Shown here one piece after another: positions 11,155 through 22,571 of a stretch of DNA of 64,000 bases. The stretch covers positions 281,965 through 345,964 of the forward strand of contig NW_005197722.1 of NCBI RefSeq assembly GCF_000372725.1. Direction: 5' to 3'. Each line of letters opens with the position of its first letter. The stretch's first letter is position 1. The position numbers and the translations under genes were made by a program. This DNA comes from Emiliania huxleyi CCMP1516 (taxonomy: Eukaryota > Haptophyta > Isochrysidales > Noelaerhabdaceae). The notes below the pieces were generated by a model. It had not been told where the DNA came from. It searched no databases and saw nothing but the letters and a program-made list of their open reading frames with translations.

Positions 11155-11575
11155 TCACACCACATGCTAGGGGGGGGGTCCGACCCCCTCCAGAGGCTTC
11201 ACCACATGCTAGGGGGGGGGTCCCGACCCCCCCAGCGCCTTCACCACATGCTGGGGGGGGGGTCATGGCCGAGGACCCCCCCAGAGACTCGTGGTCAGAC
11301 CCTCCGGGCCCTTGATTTTACGCCTCATTTCGCAGCATTTTCGAGGGGAAAATCATCCTTTGGAGCTACATGAGCCTTGAGACTGGCCAGATTCTCCAAG
11401 ATATTGGACTTTCAGCCACGATTTCACAACTTTGGGGGCAAAATCGGCTCTCTGGCGGCTATTCCTAGCCCACGAACTGCTGGGGGGTGCCCACCACATG
11501 CTAGGGGGGGGGGGGGGTCCCACCCCCCCAGAGGCTTCACCACATGCTAGGGGGGGGGTCCCGACCCCCTATGAT
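11155..11575 (+). repeat. G-run minisatellite (CACCACATGCTAGGGGGG family)
   Basis: Five units sharing CACCACATGCTAGGGGGGG followed by a GTCC(C)GACCCCC core, at about 11155, 11198, 11242, 11490 and 11538. The long G runs opposite C runs can form local hairpins or G-quadruplexes. Open frames through it are artefacts of the repeat. Confidence 0.75.
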
Positions 11576-11640
11576 GGTGTAGTGGCTGAGGGGCTGGGGC
11601 AGGGCTCGAGATCATGTTCTACGATGGATGGCGATGGGGG

Positions 11641-11798
11641 TTGGTCCTGCAACGGTGTCTCGTGCGGAGCAGTGGTGTGCTGCCGCGCGAGGGTTGCAGG
11701 CGTGAGGGTCGAGGGTACCTTTTCCCCCCTTTGCTATTAACAATGCTTTGGAATCTATGAACATGACCTCGAGTGGAGCCCCAGTCCTCGACAGGCTC
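11641..11798 (+). repeat. 158-bp direct repeat, copy 1
   Basis: Appears identical to 12090-12247 over 158 bp, ending ...CAGTCCTCGACAGGCTC. The copies lie 449 bp apart. No product recognised. Confidence 0.85.
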
Positions 11799-12089
11799 AT
11801 GACGATCGGCCGTCGATCCCGAAGGGTCGTCGGTTGAGCTAGGGAGCCTGGCGATGGACGCCACCGCGACCCCTCGTGGCATCTCTCTCGCCGTCGGCGA
11901 GCTGGGGGCTCGCGGACGGCCGACTTTCTATATGACCAGTAGGACAGCCGTGAGTGTGAATTGGATAAGGAGTTTGCGTCCGTCCACCGTCTTCGTGGAC
12001 GTCTGTCCTCGTGACACCCACACCCCACACGGCCTGTCTTGCTTCCCCACCCACCCTCCCTATTTTGTGTGCGCTGTCGCGTTTTGGGG

Positions 12090-12247
12090 TTGGTCCTGCA
12101 ACGGTGTCTCGTGCGGAGCAGTGGTGTGCTGCCGCGCGAGGGTTGCAGGCGTGAGGGTCGAGGGTACCTTTTCCCCCCTTTGCTATTAACAATGCTTTGG
12201 AATCTATGAACATGACCTCGAGTGGAGCCCCAGTCCTCGACAGGCTC
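12090..12247 (+). repeat. 158-bp direct repeat, copy 2
   Basis: Second copy of the block at 11641-11798. Apparent identity implies a recent duplication or gene conversion. Confidence 0.85.
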
Positions 12248-13304
12248 TCCCGACTTAAAGTCGGGAATGGCTCTCCCCGCAACTCTATCGCTAACACGCG
12301 CCCCACCGAGACTGTGGTGGGCGCGCTGCAGTCGCACGTCTACCTACGTCATAGTGCCACGACGTGCGGCCTAGAATTAGCACACGCGCCTCAGCTCGCA
12401 AACACTCACCCATTTGATTGTCACTGTCCGTGAGTGCGAGATTAGGGCTAGCCGCAGGCAGCTAGCCCATGAGGAGGGCGTCCATAGACACCTCACTAGA
12501 CCCCACATACGGTCTCGCCCATGCCTCGCCGGCCGGAGAGATTGCTAGAGGTGGAGCATGCTGCTCTAGCCTCACATGTCACTTCCTGTCGTCTGTTGTT
12601 TGTTGTGCCCTTGTTTGTTTCTCTTGGCACCTTGGAGTGCTGGGGGGGGCGACAGGGAGGATGTGGCCTTGAGTTATGTGTACGCCAACTCAGGGTGTGT
12701 GGCAGCCAGCTGGCTGTGTGTCTTGTGAGCTTGTTTGTGTCTGTGTGTCGCTCGTGCGTGTCGTCATCATCTGTCCAGCGTCCACCCATACCGCGTTGGT
12801 GTCCAGTCCGAGCCTGGCTGTTCTTCACCTTTCTACCTACCTACCTACCCCCCTGTGAAAAAGTGAGGCGTGGTCTCTACTCGCCAGGGATTAGGGCAGC
12901 AACCCGACGGGCAGAAAGAAAGAAAGAAAACGCGGCCAAAAAAGAAAGAAAGAAAACAGACACCCCAAGGGAGGGATGGGAGAGAGAGAGAGAATTCTTG
13001 ATACGAAACCACGACGACACACACCAGTCGACTCGCATCGGTTGCCTCCATGAACGGCGGAGCTATTCTCGCGCCCACACCACACCTGGCTCCAACGTGG
13101 ACACGCCCATAGCTGGGGACACTACTAGGTCACGCATGGCATCACAGAAGTTTTATCTCTGGGCCCCGAAAGGCATCTCTAGCAGTGTCGTTACACATGC
13201 CCCCTCCCCTCCTGGGCGCATGCGCCTCACGTCTCGCCAGAGCATAAGCCCTTGGCGTGTGGCGAGACGAGTTTTTCGCCATCGCAGCGAGCAGCAAGCC
13301 GCCC
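12248..13304. other. intergenic stretch, no gene seen
   Basis: Long frames exist but have no protein-like composition. It holds an A-rich GAAA microsatellite at about 12914-12958, followed by a motif (CCAAGGGAGGGATGGGA) that also appears, reversed, near 18870 and 19050. Confidence 0.45.
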
Positions 13305-14485
13305 AACCTGGTTTGTGGAGCTCCCACACATTACCTAGAGAGCACGGCATTCGGGGCCATGATCTCGGTTCCGCACTGGACTTTTTTTGTAGTGGAGAGA
13401 ATTAAGGAATCTTTCTGCTCTGGCAGGCAGCTGCATCATTCCCCTTTACTTCAATCAGCTGTGTACACTCAAGTGCTGTTACTGTCTGAATAGCTGTCTA
13501 GACGCTCCGATTTTGCTGTCTGGACGCTGTCTGGACACTGTCTGGACGCTGTCTGGACGCTGTCTGGACGCTGTCTGGACATGGAAGATCGCATGAGGTG
13601 TGAATAGACCTGCAGACAGGAATCATACTCTGATACTCAACAACACGTCGGCCAGCTGTGAGCGATCAAAACTTGAGTTGCATTCTCTTGGTTGGATGGA
13701 TGGACGTGGTATGACGCATGTGGACATAACATCTTTCTCAATGGAAACCGATGTGAAAGGACGGCGTGGCGGCGATGTGAAAGGACGGCGTTGCGGCGCC
13801 GCAAGCGCGTTCGGTCGCGCGCGCCCCGAGGCCGCCGTCGTGGGTGCAGCGTGCGTGCCTGACTGAACTGCTGGGCTCGCGCTTTGCCCGATGCGCAGCG
13901 GCGGGTCGACGTGGCTACTGCCGGCCCGCAGCTTCTTCATCGGCTGCGGCGCGGGGCTCGCGGCTGCAGCATGGAACCCGACCAATGTGTGCCCACGCTT
14001 GCTCTGCCCTTTGCGCAGCATCGTTGCGACGTTGGCGTTGCCCAGTTGCCGCCACAGTTGCCGCTCTGCCCGAGTTCTTCGCGGGCACTTTGGGGGACCC
14101 TTCTGTATGAGGGCCTGCTGTCTAGACAGCTGTCTAGACAAAAGTACAAGTTCAAACTTCAAGTTCTCAAGTTCTCAAGTTCTGATGTCTAGACAGCTGT
14201 CTAGACAGCCCCCACCCCCACCCCCACCCTCAATGGCATGGCAAGTAAAGAAAGCGGCATGCGGATGGGTGGGTGGGTGGGTGGGGAGTGGCCTCGGCAG
14301 CGCCAGGGGTGCTGTCAGGGGTCGTCCAGCCACGACTACGAGACTTTACTGTGAAGAGTGGAGCCATGTGCCACTGTCTGGACGCTGTCTGGACGCTGTC
14401 TGGACACTGTCTGGACGCTGTCTGGACACTGTCTGGACAGGCTCAGGACTGTCTAGACATGTGTGGGAGCTCCACAAACCAGGTT
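13305..14485. mobile_element. 1,181-bp TIR element with 11-mer arrays and GTCTAGAC palindromes
   Basis: Perfect 27-bp inverted repeats lie at 13305-13331 and 14459-14485 (AACCTGGTTTGTGGAGC... and its complement). Inside are two arrays of six contiguous 11-mers (G/A)CTGTCTGGAC, at 13515-13580 and 14373-14438 in the same orientation. Two 24-bp compound palindromes of the related GTCTAGAC core lie at 14117-14140 and 14186-14209. No transposase is recognised. Arrays of a motif just inside TIRs usually serve as transposase binding sites, so I infer a non-autonomous DNA transposon. Confidence 0.7.
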
Positions 14486-16146
14486 GCCCGCCGCAAACAG
14501 CGCCGGAGGCATCGCCACGGCACTGGCTGCGCCGCGGTCCCGCACCCGTCGACGCAGCTCCCCCCGCGGAAGACCGCGCGTAGCAACGTCTTGACGATCG
14601 AGATGAGCGTGCCTGAAGCTCGCCCACCTACTGCCCCTGAGAGTTGGTTATTGAGTGGGATCAGCTCCCCCCCTTGGGATCGAAGCCGCCACAACCTCAC
14701 ACCCAACATCCCAGGCGGGATCAGAAGGGGACTCCACACCGGACACCGCCCGGGCACAGCCCCCCTACCCGTCGGATCGCACAGAGGGCCCCCTCGGAGC
14801 AGCCCACACACAATCACGCATCGGCAGATTGAGTGCCTGAGTCAGGCAGACAGCACAGACAAGAGGAGAGAGAGGAGAGAGAGAGAGAGAGAGAGAGGAG
14901 AGAGGAGAGGGTGAGGGTGTGAACACACGTGAGGAGTGGGGGAGGGTGTCTGTGGTGGGTTGTAGTCATACTACGTGGTTACAACCACGCGCCCCTCAGG
15001 AGCTTAAGGTAGAGCTGAGCGTCCAAGACGCCTCGGTGCCACCCACCGGGTGAGACCATCCGGATCTGCCCACCGCGCCCTCCGGGCTGAGTGGTCCCCG
15101 CGATGGCCCACGGTCCTCCGTCGCCTGGTTGAACCCCCTGCCTCCCGGTTGACCCCCCGGTCCCCGTACACGACCATGAAATAAACTCAAAGTCCACCAC
15201 AGCCACCAGCCTCCACCTCCACCCGCGAGCCGCCACCGCTGCCGCCCGCGACGCCGCCCGCCGCGTCAGATAGCCGCGACGCGCGCATCGAGTCGCGTCG
15301 GAGAGCCGCGCCGCACCAGCAGCAGCATCTGCACCACCAGCAGCAGCAGCAGCACCACCACCACCACCCGAGAGAGAAGCGCACCTGCCCGACGCCGCCC
15401 GCCGCGTCAGACGCTCGCGACGCGCGCGTCGAGCCCAGTCGCACAGCCGCGCCGCGCCAGCAGCAGCATCGGCACCAGCAGCAGCAGCACCACCACCACC
15501 AACAGCAACAGAGACAGGCAGTGCAGGCGCAGAGGCGCTCGCAGAGCGGCGCTCAGCGCCGCGCACGCCACGCTGCGGACCGTCGGACGAGCGCACCGTA
15601 CGTCGGCGGCGAGCCGCGTCGCCAGCCGTCTCGCGAGAGAGCGGCGCCGCCGCGTGCGCGCAGCAGCCGCCGCGGCAGAGGCGAGCCGCGGCGACGTCCG
15701 CACTAACGGATAACGGCCATTGGCGGTTTTCTCTCTCTCTCTCTCTCAGGGATGGGAGGACAACCCATAATAAATAAACAAATAAAACGAGGACAACCCA
15801 AGGGAGGGAGGGTCCTTCCCCGTGCATTCTTCGGCTCCCTCGGCTTCTTCGGTAGCGGCGCCTTCGACGTGAGGCCTTTAATGCTCGAATTCTTTTCGGT
15901 TCCCTCGCTTGAAGCCGCCCGTTTCCAACGGTGCACCACATCTCATCCTCTCCTCTCTGTCCAGTCGTGCCCCCATCCCACGCCCCCAGCCTCGGCACCA
16001 CGCCCCTCCCCCCCCCCCGCCCCTCCGCGCGGCGCGCCTCTGCTCGCGCGCATGCCCGCCCCGCTCACCGTGCAGCGCAGCGCGCGGCTGCCGCCGCGAG
16101 TCTCCACCCCGCCGTGTGCCCTGCCCCAAAGGTATCCACAAGCAGC
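14486..16146. other. beta-tubulin 5' region with CAG/CAC-rich tandem duplication
   Basis: No supported gene. It includes a GA tract (about 14865-14905) and, at 15240-15510, two imperfect copies of a roughly 165-bp unit containing CAGCAG...CACCAC runs, then a CT tract at 15730-15748. Frames here encode only poly-Gln/His or Arg-rich strings. The last few hundred bases should contain the tubulin promoter and 5' UTR, but no specific element is recognised. Confidence 0.5.
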
Positions 16147-17704
16147 ATGCGCGAGATCGTTTCCATCCAGGGTGGCCAGTGCGGCAACCAGATCGGTGCG
16201 CGCGCATTCTCGGCCCGCCACCTCTGCGTGGCGCCCTCTGCGCGCGCGCGACCCCGCGCTGCCTCCGCGCCGCCGCCCACAACACCGGCTCTCTCGCATC
16301 GCCGCGCGCCTCCGCGACCTCCTTCGCACGCCCGATCCGGCCTCACCCGCCATGGGCGCCCTCCGCTCTCGCCCCCGACACGCACTGCCGACTAATGCGC
16401 GCGCGCGCGTGCTGGCAGGCGCCAAGTTCTGGGAGGTTGTCTCGGACGAGCACGGCATCGACCCGACCGGCACCTACCACGGCGACTCGGACCTCCAGCT
16501 CGAGCGCATCAACGTCTACTACAACGAGGCGACGGGCGGCCGGTACGTCCCGCGCGCCGTGCTCATGGACCTCGAGCCGGGCACCATGGACTCGGTGCGG
16601 TCGGGCCCCTTTGGCCAGATCTTCCGGCCGGACAACTTCGTCTTTGGCCAGTCGGGCGCCGGCAACAACTGGGCCAAGGGTCACTACACCGAGGGCGCCG
16701 AGCTGATTGACGCCGTGCTCGACGTCGTCCGCAAGGAGGCCGAGGGCTGCGACTGCCTGCAGGGCTTCACGCTGTCGCACTCGCTGGGTGGCGGCACCGG
16801 CTCGGGCATGGGCACCCTCCTCATCTCCAAGATCCGCGAGGAGTACCCCGACCGCGTCATGTGCTCCTACTCGGTCTTCCCGTCGCCCAAGGTGTCCGAC
16901 ACGGTCGTCGAGCCGTACAACTGCGTCCTCTCCATCCACCAGCTGGTCGAGAACTCGGACGAGTCGCTGCTGATCGACAACGAGGCGCTGTACGACATCT
17001 GCTTCCGCACGCTCAAGCTCACCACGCCCACCTTTGGCGACCTCAACCACCTTGTCGCCGCCGTTATGTCGGCGTCGACTTGCTGCCTCCGCTTCCCCGG
17101 CCAGCTCAACTGCGACCTGCGCAAGCTGGCCGTCAACATGATCCCCTTCCCGCGGCTGCACTTCTTCATGGTCGGCTTCGCGCCGCTCACCTCGCGTGGC
17201 TCGCAGCAGTACCGCTCGCTCACCGTGCCCGAGCTGACGCAGCAGATGTTCGACGCCAAGAACATGATGGCGGCCGCCGACCCGCGCCACGGCCGCTACC
17301 TCACGTGCACCGCGCTCTTCCGCGGCCGCATGTCGACCAAGGAGGTGGACGAGCAGATGCTGAACGTGCAGAACAAGAACTCGTCCTACTTTGTGGAGTG
17401 GATCCCCAACAACATGAAGTGCGCCATCTGCGACATCCCGCCCAAGGGCCTCAAGATGTCGGTCGGCTTCATGGGCAACTCGACCTGCATGCAGGAGGTG
17501 ATGAAGCGCGTCGCCGAGCAGTTCACCGCTATGTTCCGCCGCAAGGCCTTCCTCCACTGGTACACCGGCGAGGGCATGGACGAGATGGAGTTCACCGAGG
17601 CCGAGTCCAACATGAACGACCTCGTCTCCGAGTACCAGCAGTACCAGGACGCCTCGGCCGAGGAGGAGGGCGAGTACGATGAGGAGGGCGGCGAGGAGTA
17701 CTAG
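16147..17704 (+). CDS. TUBB: beta-tubulin
   Basis: Two exons, 16147-16195 and 16419-17704, join to 444 residues, the usual beta-tubulin length. The start is fixed by the autoregulatory MREI tetrapeptide and [10 protein letters not shown]. The GT-AG intron 16196-16418 (223 nt, phase 1) restores [16 protein letters not shown] and contains ACTAAT, a branch-point-like motif, at 16391-16396. The nucleotide-binding signature GGGTGSGMG, the [13 protein letters not shown] segment, FPRLHFFM and the acidic tail ending [11 protein letters not shown] are all present. Codon use is strongly C/G-ending, as expected of a highly expressed gene. It forms the GTP-exchanging subunit of the alpha/beta heterodimer in cytoplasmic and flagellar microtubules. 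A longer open frame upstream of the second exon is an artefact of reading through the intron. Confidence 0.98.
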
Positions 17705-18740
17705 GCGCGCGCCGGCGCTGCGTTGCCGCGTGGCCCGCACTAGCCGCCGGGCCGGCGCGGTGGAAGCGCCGCCGCTCGCCGCGCACGGAGCCGCATGCTA
17801 GCGAGGCATAGGAGCTTGCGCGGCATGCTTTGCGCAGGGACGGACCTCGCACACGCAGATTTCGTGCGTCGTGCCTGTGTGGACAGCTATTTTGAGTTTG
17901 GGATGCGTTGGGTTGTGCTCTAGTCGTCTGCCCCGTCATACGTTCGGCCGTTGTGTCATATAGAGCTCTACAGGCGTGGCGGCTGGCGCGTGATACGGGG
18001 GGCGACCCGCCGTATGCTAGGGTGGACCATTAGCAGGCGCGAGGCGGGTTTCCAAAAGCAATAAGTCGAGCAGCGGCAGACTAGTTGCAAATACGGGTGG
18101 TGTCACAATGACCACTTTTGATGTTTTTTTGTCCGTGTTGCTCCCAGCGCCCTCGCCCGCGCTCCCTGAGGCCATGGCTGGTGATACTAGTATGCGGGGC
18201 TACCTGGATACCGCGAGAGCGACCCAACTCGTCGACATCGTCCGATGATGGTGCCTCAAAGTCAGCCTCCGGAGGCTATCGTCGCGTCGAGCCGGCGGTG
18301 GCCGTGACATGTGGTTCCACCACCCCTCGCAGGCTTTGCCTCTGACCGCCACCGTTCCCAGGCTGCCTAATGGGATGGAAAGGAAGGCTGGGCGAGCGTA
18401 TTAGAAGCGTGCTCAACCTTGTCGTGGCAACCTGCACGGCAGCGCTGGCAGGCGCGATGAGCGTCGTGCCACCTGACCCGAGACGGGTCGCAGGCGTCGT
18501 ACCGAGCGCGTCGAGACCGTGTCCTGATGCGCTCTGCACGGGTGAGTCACGTCGGCGTCAAAGGAGCGACGTGTGACCTGTCAGAGCTTGATCTCCGATC
18601 TCAGCGGCGTCGAGTCGCCTTCGGCGGCGACAGCTAGGCAGGCGGCGGCGTCGCAGGACGAGACAGAAGAGAACGACGCGACAGAGGAGGAAATGACAAG
18701 GGAGAGAACGACGAGAGTGGGACGACCGCGAGGTGGCATG
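17705..18740. other. region downstream of beta-tubulin, no gene seen
   Basis: Expected to hold the tubulin 3' UTR. No convincing protein frame or structured RNA was found in the remainder. Confidence 0.45.
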
Positions 18741-19119
18741 AAGGCTGCAGCGAGAAGCGGCGAGAGACTGCGAAGAGAGATAGGAAGAGGCAGACTCCCT
18801 AGGGTGGGCGACGGCTAGCGCATCACACACCTCTCCTTAAAATCCCTGTGTGGTGGCGGCGTGCCGTCCTCCCATCCCTCCCTTGGGTTGTCTGTTTTCT
18901 TTCTTCCTTTTTTTCCACCCCAGAAGGTTGCAGCGAGAAGCGGCGAGAGACTGCGAAGAGAGATAGGAAGAGGCAGACTCCCTAGGGTGGGCGACGGCTA
19001 GCGCATCACACACCTCTCCTTAAAATCCCTGTGTGGTGGCGGCGTGCCGTCCTCCCATCCCTCCCTTTGATCCCTTGGGTTGTCTGTTTTCTTTCTTTCT
19101 TTCTTTTTTCCACCCCAGA
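18741..19119 (+). repeat. tandem duplication, period about 183 bp
   Basis: 18741-18923 and 18924-19119 are near-identical (shared GCAGCGAGAAGCGGCGAGAG, then TTGGGTTGTCTGTTTTC and CCACCCCAGAAG). They differ mainly in the length of the TTTC tract and a short insertion. Confidence 0.85.
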
Positions 19120-19545
19120 AGCCCGTTTGAGGGATGGGCGGTAGTGTGCGGGCAGCCGCGAACGCGCTTTTCTGACGTTTCATCGTCGTACTTGTTAAAC
19201 AAACTTTAGTTTGTGCTAGTGAACTGGAGGAGAAGCGGGTCGAGCCTCGGTCGGTGTATGTAGGAGGCAGCGCCCAGGTAACACACACACACACACACAC
19301 TAGCGGGCGGGAACCCTTCCAGCGCCCGCCGCTGCCCGCCGCTTTGTGCGCGGGACGTCCGGAGCGACGAGGCTCCTGACACAGCTCCCGACTAGCGTCG
19401 GCTCCTGCTCAGACAGGCGCCAATCGACCAGTTCTCAAAAGCGCGGAGGCGGCGCTACCCGCCGGCCCGCCGGCGACGCACGCTGCGGGCGCCCCGGCGC
19501 GCAGGGCAGCCAGGCCGAACCAAACGACTACCGATGCCGGCAACG

Positions 19546-19947
19546 TCAATGCTCTCCTCCGTGCAGAAGGCGCTGCGCAACCTCCTCATCGGCGACGACG
19601 AGGTCGTCCCCGCGCGCGGCTGCTCCCGGGCCGAGCGCGACCCGCGTCCGAAGCGCCTCGACCTCCGGTCGCGCTCGCAAAGCCGAAAGCGCCCCGCTCG
19701 CAGAGCGAAGCGCGTGCGCCAGCGCCCACTCCTCGCAGTTCTCCTCCGGATCGCTGGCCGCGGCCGCCAGGCCGCCAGCCTTCCAGAGCCCCGCGACACG
19801 CTGAAGCAGGCTCGCGGCGCCAGCCCCGCCACCGCCGCACGTCCGAGCCGGGTCCGCGTGCCAGTCGAGGAAGGCGGAGGCGAGCGCGGCATGGGCGGGC
19901 GAGCAGGTCACGTTCGTGGGCGGCTTGGGCGGCTTGGGCGGCGTCAT
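19546..19947 (-). CDS. hypothetical protein, about 133 aa
   Basis: From the ATG at 19947 the frame gives a Pro-rich N-terminus (MTPPKPPKPPTN), then an ordinary Ala/Leu/Glu-rich helical protein (HAALASAFLDWHADPA, DPEENCEEWALAHALRSASG) ending LLHGGEH. I do not recognise a family, and no signal peptide or membrane segment is seen. Amino-acid composition is more protein-like than the overlapping frames. It could be one exon of a larger gene; splice partners were not found. Confidence 0.35.
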   Translation of the reverse strand: MTPPKPPKPPTNVTCSPAHAALASAFLDWHADPARTCGGGGAGAASLLQRVAGLWKAGGLAAAASDPEENCEEWALAHALRSASGALSALRARPEVEALRTRVALGPGAAARGDDLVVADEEVAQRLLHGGEH

Positions 19948-19987
19948 GTTGGAGCCCGCAAAGCGAAATTTTTCTGCTTTCTGCAAT

Positions 19988-20586
19988 GCTTTCTAGCGCC
20001 CGCAGCGTGTTTTCTGGCGGCCGACCTTTGTTGCTTAATTGCAGAGCACGATGACACAACCCACAGGAATAAATACCTGTGTCGCTAAGAACAAGAGGTC
20101 GTGTCGTGCACCTCGGGTGTTGGGGAGGTCGTGGGAGCCGCTCAGGACCATTTTGGGGGCGCAATTCGCCTGGTTTCCCTTGAACACGCGGTTTCGCCCC
20201 CTCGGGAGCGCCCACCATAATCGCGCGTCCCCCCTTGTGGCGACGGTCTCGCGCACCTGCGCCAGACCCCACCGCACTAGCTACATAGATCGTCAGCAGT
20301 AGGCGTGCTCAGAGCCCGGATTTGGGCCCATTCGCCAGAGGGCTCGAGAATGGCCCCCGGCAACGTGCAGCTGCAGGCCAGAGGGCGTGAGGTGAGGCCG
20401 AATCCGCAGTCGCACGAGCACCGCTGCCCCCAGCGGTGATCATGCATGGAGTGGGACGGCGGATAGATACGCCCGCCTGCGAGCGTGGAAGACAGTCGCG
20501 GGGCGTGAGGTCTCAATGTATCGCAGGCTAGGACCGGATACGGCGGCGCGGGAGAGGGAGGGAAGCGTGAGCGGCGGGCGATGAGA
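19988..20586. other. no gene seen
   Basis: GC-rich sequence without a protein-like frame or recognised repeat, between the hypothetical protein and inverted repeat A. Confidence 0.4.
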
Positions 20587-21088
20587 GTGATTTCCCCGAT
20601 CTCGCTAAAAATGGCCTAGTCCCCTCACGGGGGACCGGGCGAGCACGCACCTCGCGTCTGAGCGCGAGTCGACGAGTGGTCGCCGAGATATCGCCGAACC
20701 ACTTTCGAGTGCGCGCGCACACAGCACAGCTGCGGGTTGTAACTCGACTGCCGATCGCGCGTGCGGGATGTAAATGCAGCTCGCTGGCGCCAGTGCACGG
20801 TGGCAGGGACTGGAGGCTCGGCCAAAGGGGAAGAGCAGTCCTCAATCGTCACGTAGAGGTCGCTGGGCTGGATCCATCGAACTGCCACACACCTGGAGCG
20901 GAGGCACATCAGGTCTTGCGGCACGCTCTCCGACAGATGCATGCCTTTTGAGCAAGCCCACGCGCCTCCACCGTCGCGTAGTATGCCAGCGGCACGCCGG
21001 TACGCCTACGAGTCGTGCGCGCTCGGCTGTAATCGGCGTTGAGACTGCCTAGTGCGCACATCGAGAGCGCCGAGTTGCCTTGCCGCGG
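20587..21088 (-). repeat. long inverted repeat A, left copy
   Basis: About 500 bp that returns in opposite orientation at 39666-40172 with roughly 90-95% identity by eye. Both copies keep a similar reading (SDLYVTIEDCSSP, PPVPATVHWRQRAAFTSRT), but frames differ between copies downstream, so coding status is doubtful. Probably part of a dispersed transposable element. Confidence 0.8.
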
Positions 21089-21477
21089 GGTAACCGGCTC
21101 AAAGAGGTGGGGTTCGAGCGGCGCCTGAGCGCGTGGGAATGCGTAGTGGGCTTGGAATGAGACGCCTGGCGTGCATCGGGCTCGGACGGTGTCTGTTGTG
21201 AGCTCACCGCTCGACGCACAAACCAGGCGCTTTGGGCGCCCGCCAACTGGCCTCACGGTCGAGAGAGCGGAACGCGGTTCGCCGAACAGCAATACACGTG
21301 GCCGCACTACTATAGAGGTACGAACAGGTATGCAGATCGCGGCGCGCCGACAACTGGCACGGCGTCAGAGCCAATATGACCGAGGCTCTGCTGGCCTGCC
21401 GACTCTCGCCGACCCTTCGGGCTCACACCACGGCTGGCCATCGCGTGAACAGGACGCGTGACGCGTGCCCTTCCGTT

Positions 21478-21656
21478 TTAACCCTGGTAGGTGGACAAAA
21501 TTACGCGAAAATCGCCCTCCCCTCCCTAACATTAGCCGGCCAAATTGTGCTCTCGCCGGTTAATATTAGGGAGGGGGGGGCGGTCGGGTGTCAGACCTAG
21601 CTCTAGGTAGGCGTGCGAGGCTGACGTATTTTGGACAATCCACCTACCAGGGTTAA
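21478..21656. mobile_element. piggyBac-like MITE (179 bp, TTAA ends)
   Basis: Both ends carry TTAA followed by inverted repeats (TTAACCCTGGTAGGTGG and CCACCTACCAGGGTTAA). TTAA target sites with CCC at the ends are typical of piggyBac transposons. A second, internal hairpin (CCCTCCCTAACATTAGCCGG against its complement) sits in the middle. There is no coding capacity, so this is a non-autonomous copy needing a transposase from elsewhere. Confidence 0.8.
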
Positions 21657-22115
21657 TCGTCGAAGTTGGCAAAAAATAAAATAGCATGTTTTCATGTTTT
21701 TCGTGCACAGAGTCCGGACAGACTGCCCTATACCTCTACATGATTGCGCTCGTGCCAACCACGCGGCACCCGGTGGGTCGGGCTCCGGCCGTTTTTTACC
21801 ATACGCGCTTGTCTCGGAGCCCCAGACTTGACTGGCCGAATCCCTGGTCTGCGCAGTTGCTGCGGGGTGCTCGGCGCTCAGCAAGCACGTACGAGTTAAA
21901 TTAGTGGATTGCAACCGGAAATAAATAGTATGCGGGCAAGACACGGCACTGAGCGCACTTAAACACCCAGGCACGGAATAATACGAGCAAATTCGACGGC
22001 AGAATAAAAATGTGACGAACAAGTTGCCGCCGCACGCGGCGAGGCTCGTGCGGCGGCGAGGCGCGCGTGACGCGCGCTGGGAGGGGGAGAGGGCGGCCGG
22101 AGGGCGCCAGCGCGC
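21657..22115. other. no gene seen
   Basis: Unremarkable sequence between the MITE and the gene fragment. No protein-like frame. Confidence 0.4.
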
Positions 22116-22418
22116 TCACACGCCCGGAGTTCCGTAGCGCGGGGGCGGCATGGGCGTCTGGAGGGGCGCCAGCGGCGTGGGCTGTGCCGGCTGCCGCTGA
22201 GCGGTGTTGCCGGGGCCGAGGAGCTGGCGCGGGGGCTGGAAGGGCTGCGGCGGCTGCGGCGCCTGAATCCACGTCGGCGAGTAGAGGGGGAGCCGGGTAA
22301 AGCGGCGCGTGATGGCGATGTCGTCCGCGCAGCCCTTGGGCAGCAGCTTCTCGGGCGGCTCGTTGCTCAGCAGGAAGATGCGAACCGGCTTCTTGAGGAT
22401 AAACGAGACGTGGCGGCA
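22116..22418 (-). pseudogene. 3' gene fragment truncated by a repeat
   Basis: A minus-strand frame without its own start reads as real protein (RHVSFILKKPVRIFLLSNE, KGCADDIAITRRFTRLPLY), followed by a Pro/Gln-rich tail and a stop at 22116-22118. It ends abruptly at its 5' side where the 153-bp repeat begins at 22419, and the frame then meets a stop inside the repeat. I infer a gene remnant cut by the repeat insertion or an ectopic duplication of a last exon. Family not recognised. Confidence 0.45.
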
Positions 22419-22571
22419 GGACCGAAGGGGTAGAGGCTAGCGCTCTCTGTCGAGAGAAGCGCATTACTCAAGACAATGATTACTACATCATGCACGACCT
22501 CGAGCGTGCAACGCCGCACAGTGCTCAGGGTTCGAGCAGGTGCAGGCGAGTGGAGGGGCCCCTGGCAGAGG
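22419..22571 (+). repeat. 153-bp direct repeat, copy 1
   Basis: Appears identical to 23144-23296 (starts GGACCGAAGGGGTAGAGG, ends GGCCCCTGGCAGAG). Confidence 0.85.

Noticed and set aside
15752..16418. Long N-terminal extension of beta-tubulin in the same frame as exon 2
   Set aside because: It reads through the intron and the 5' region; the MREI exon with proper splice sites explains the conserved start.
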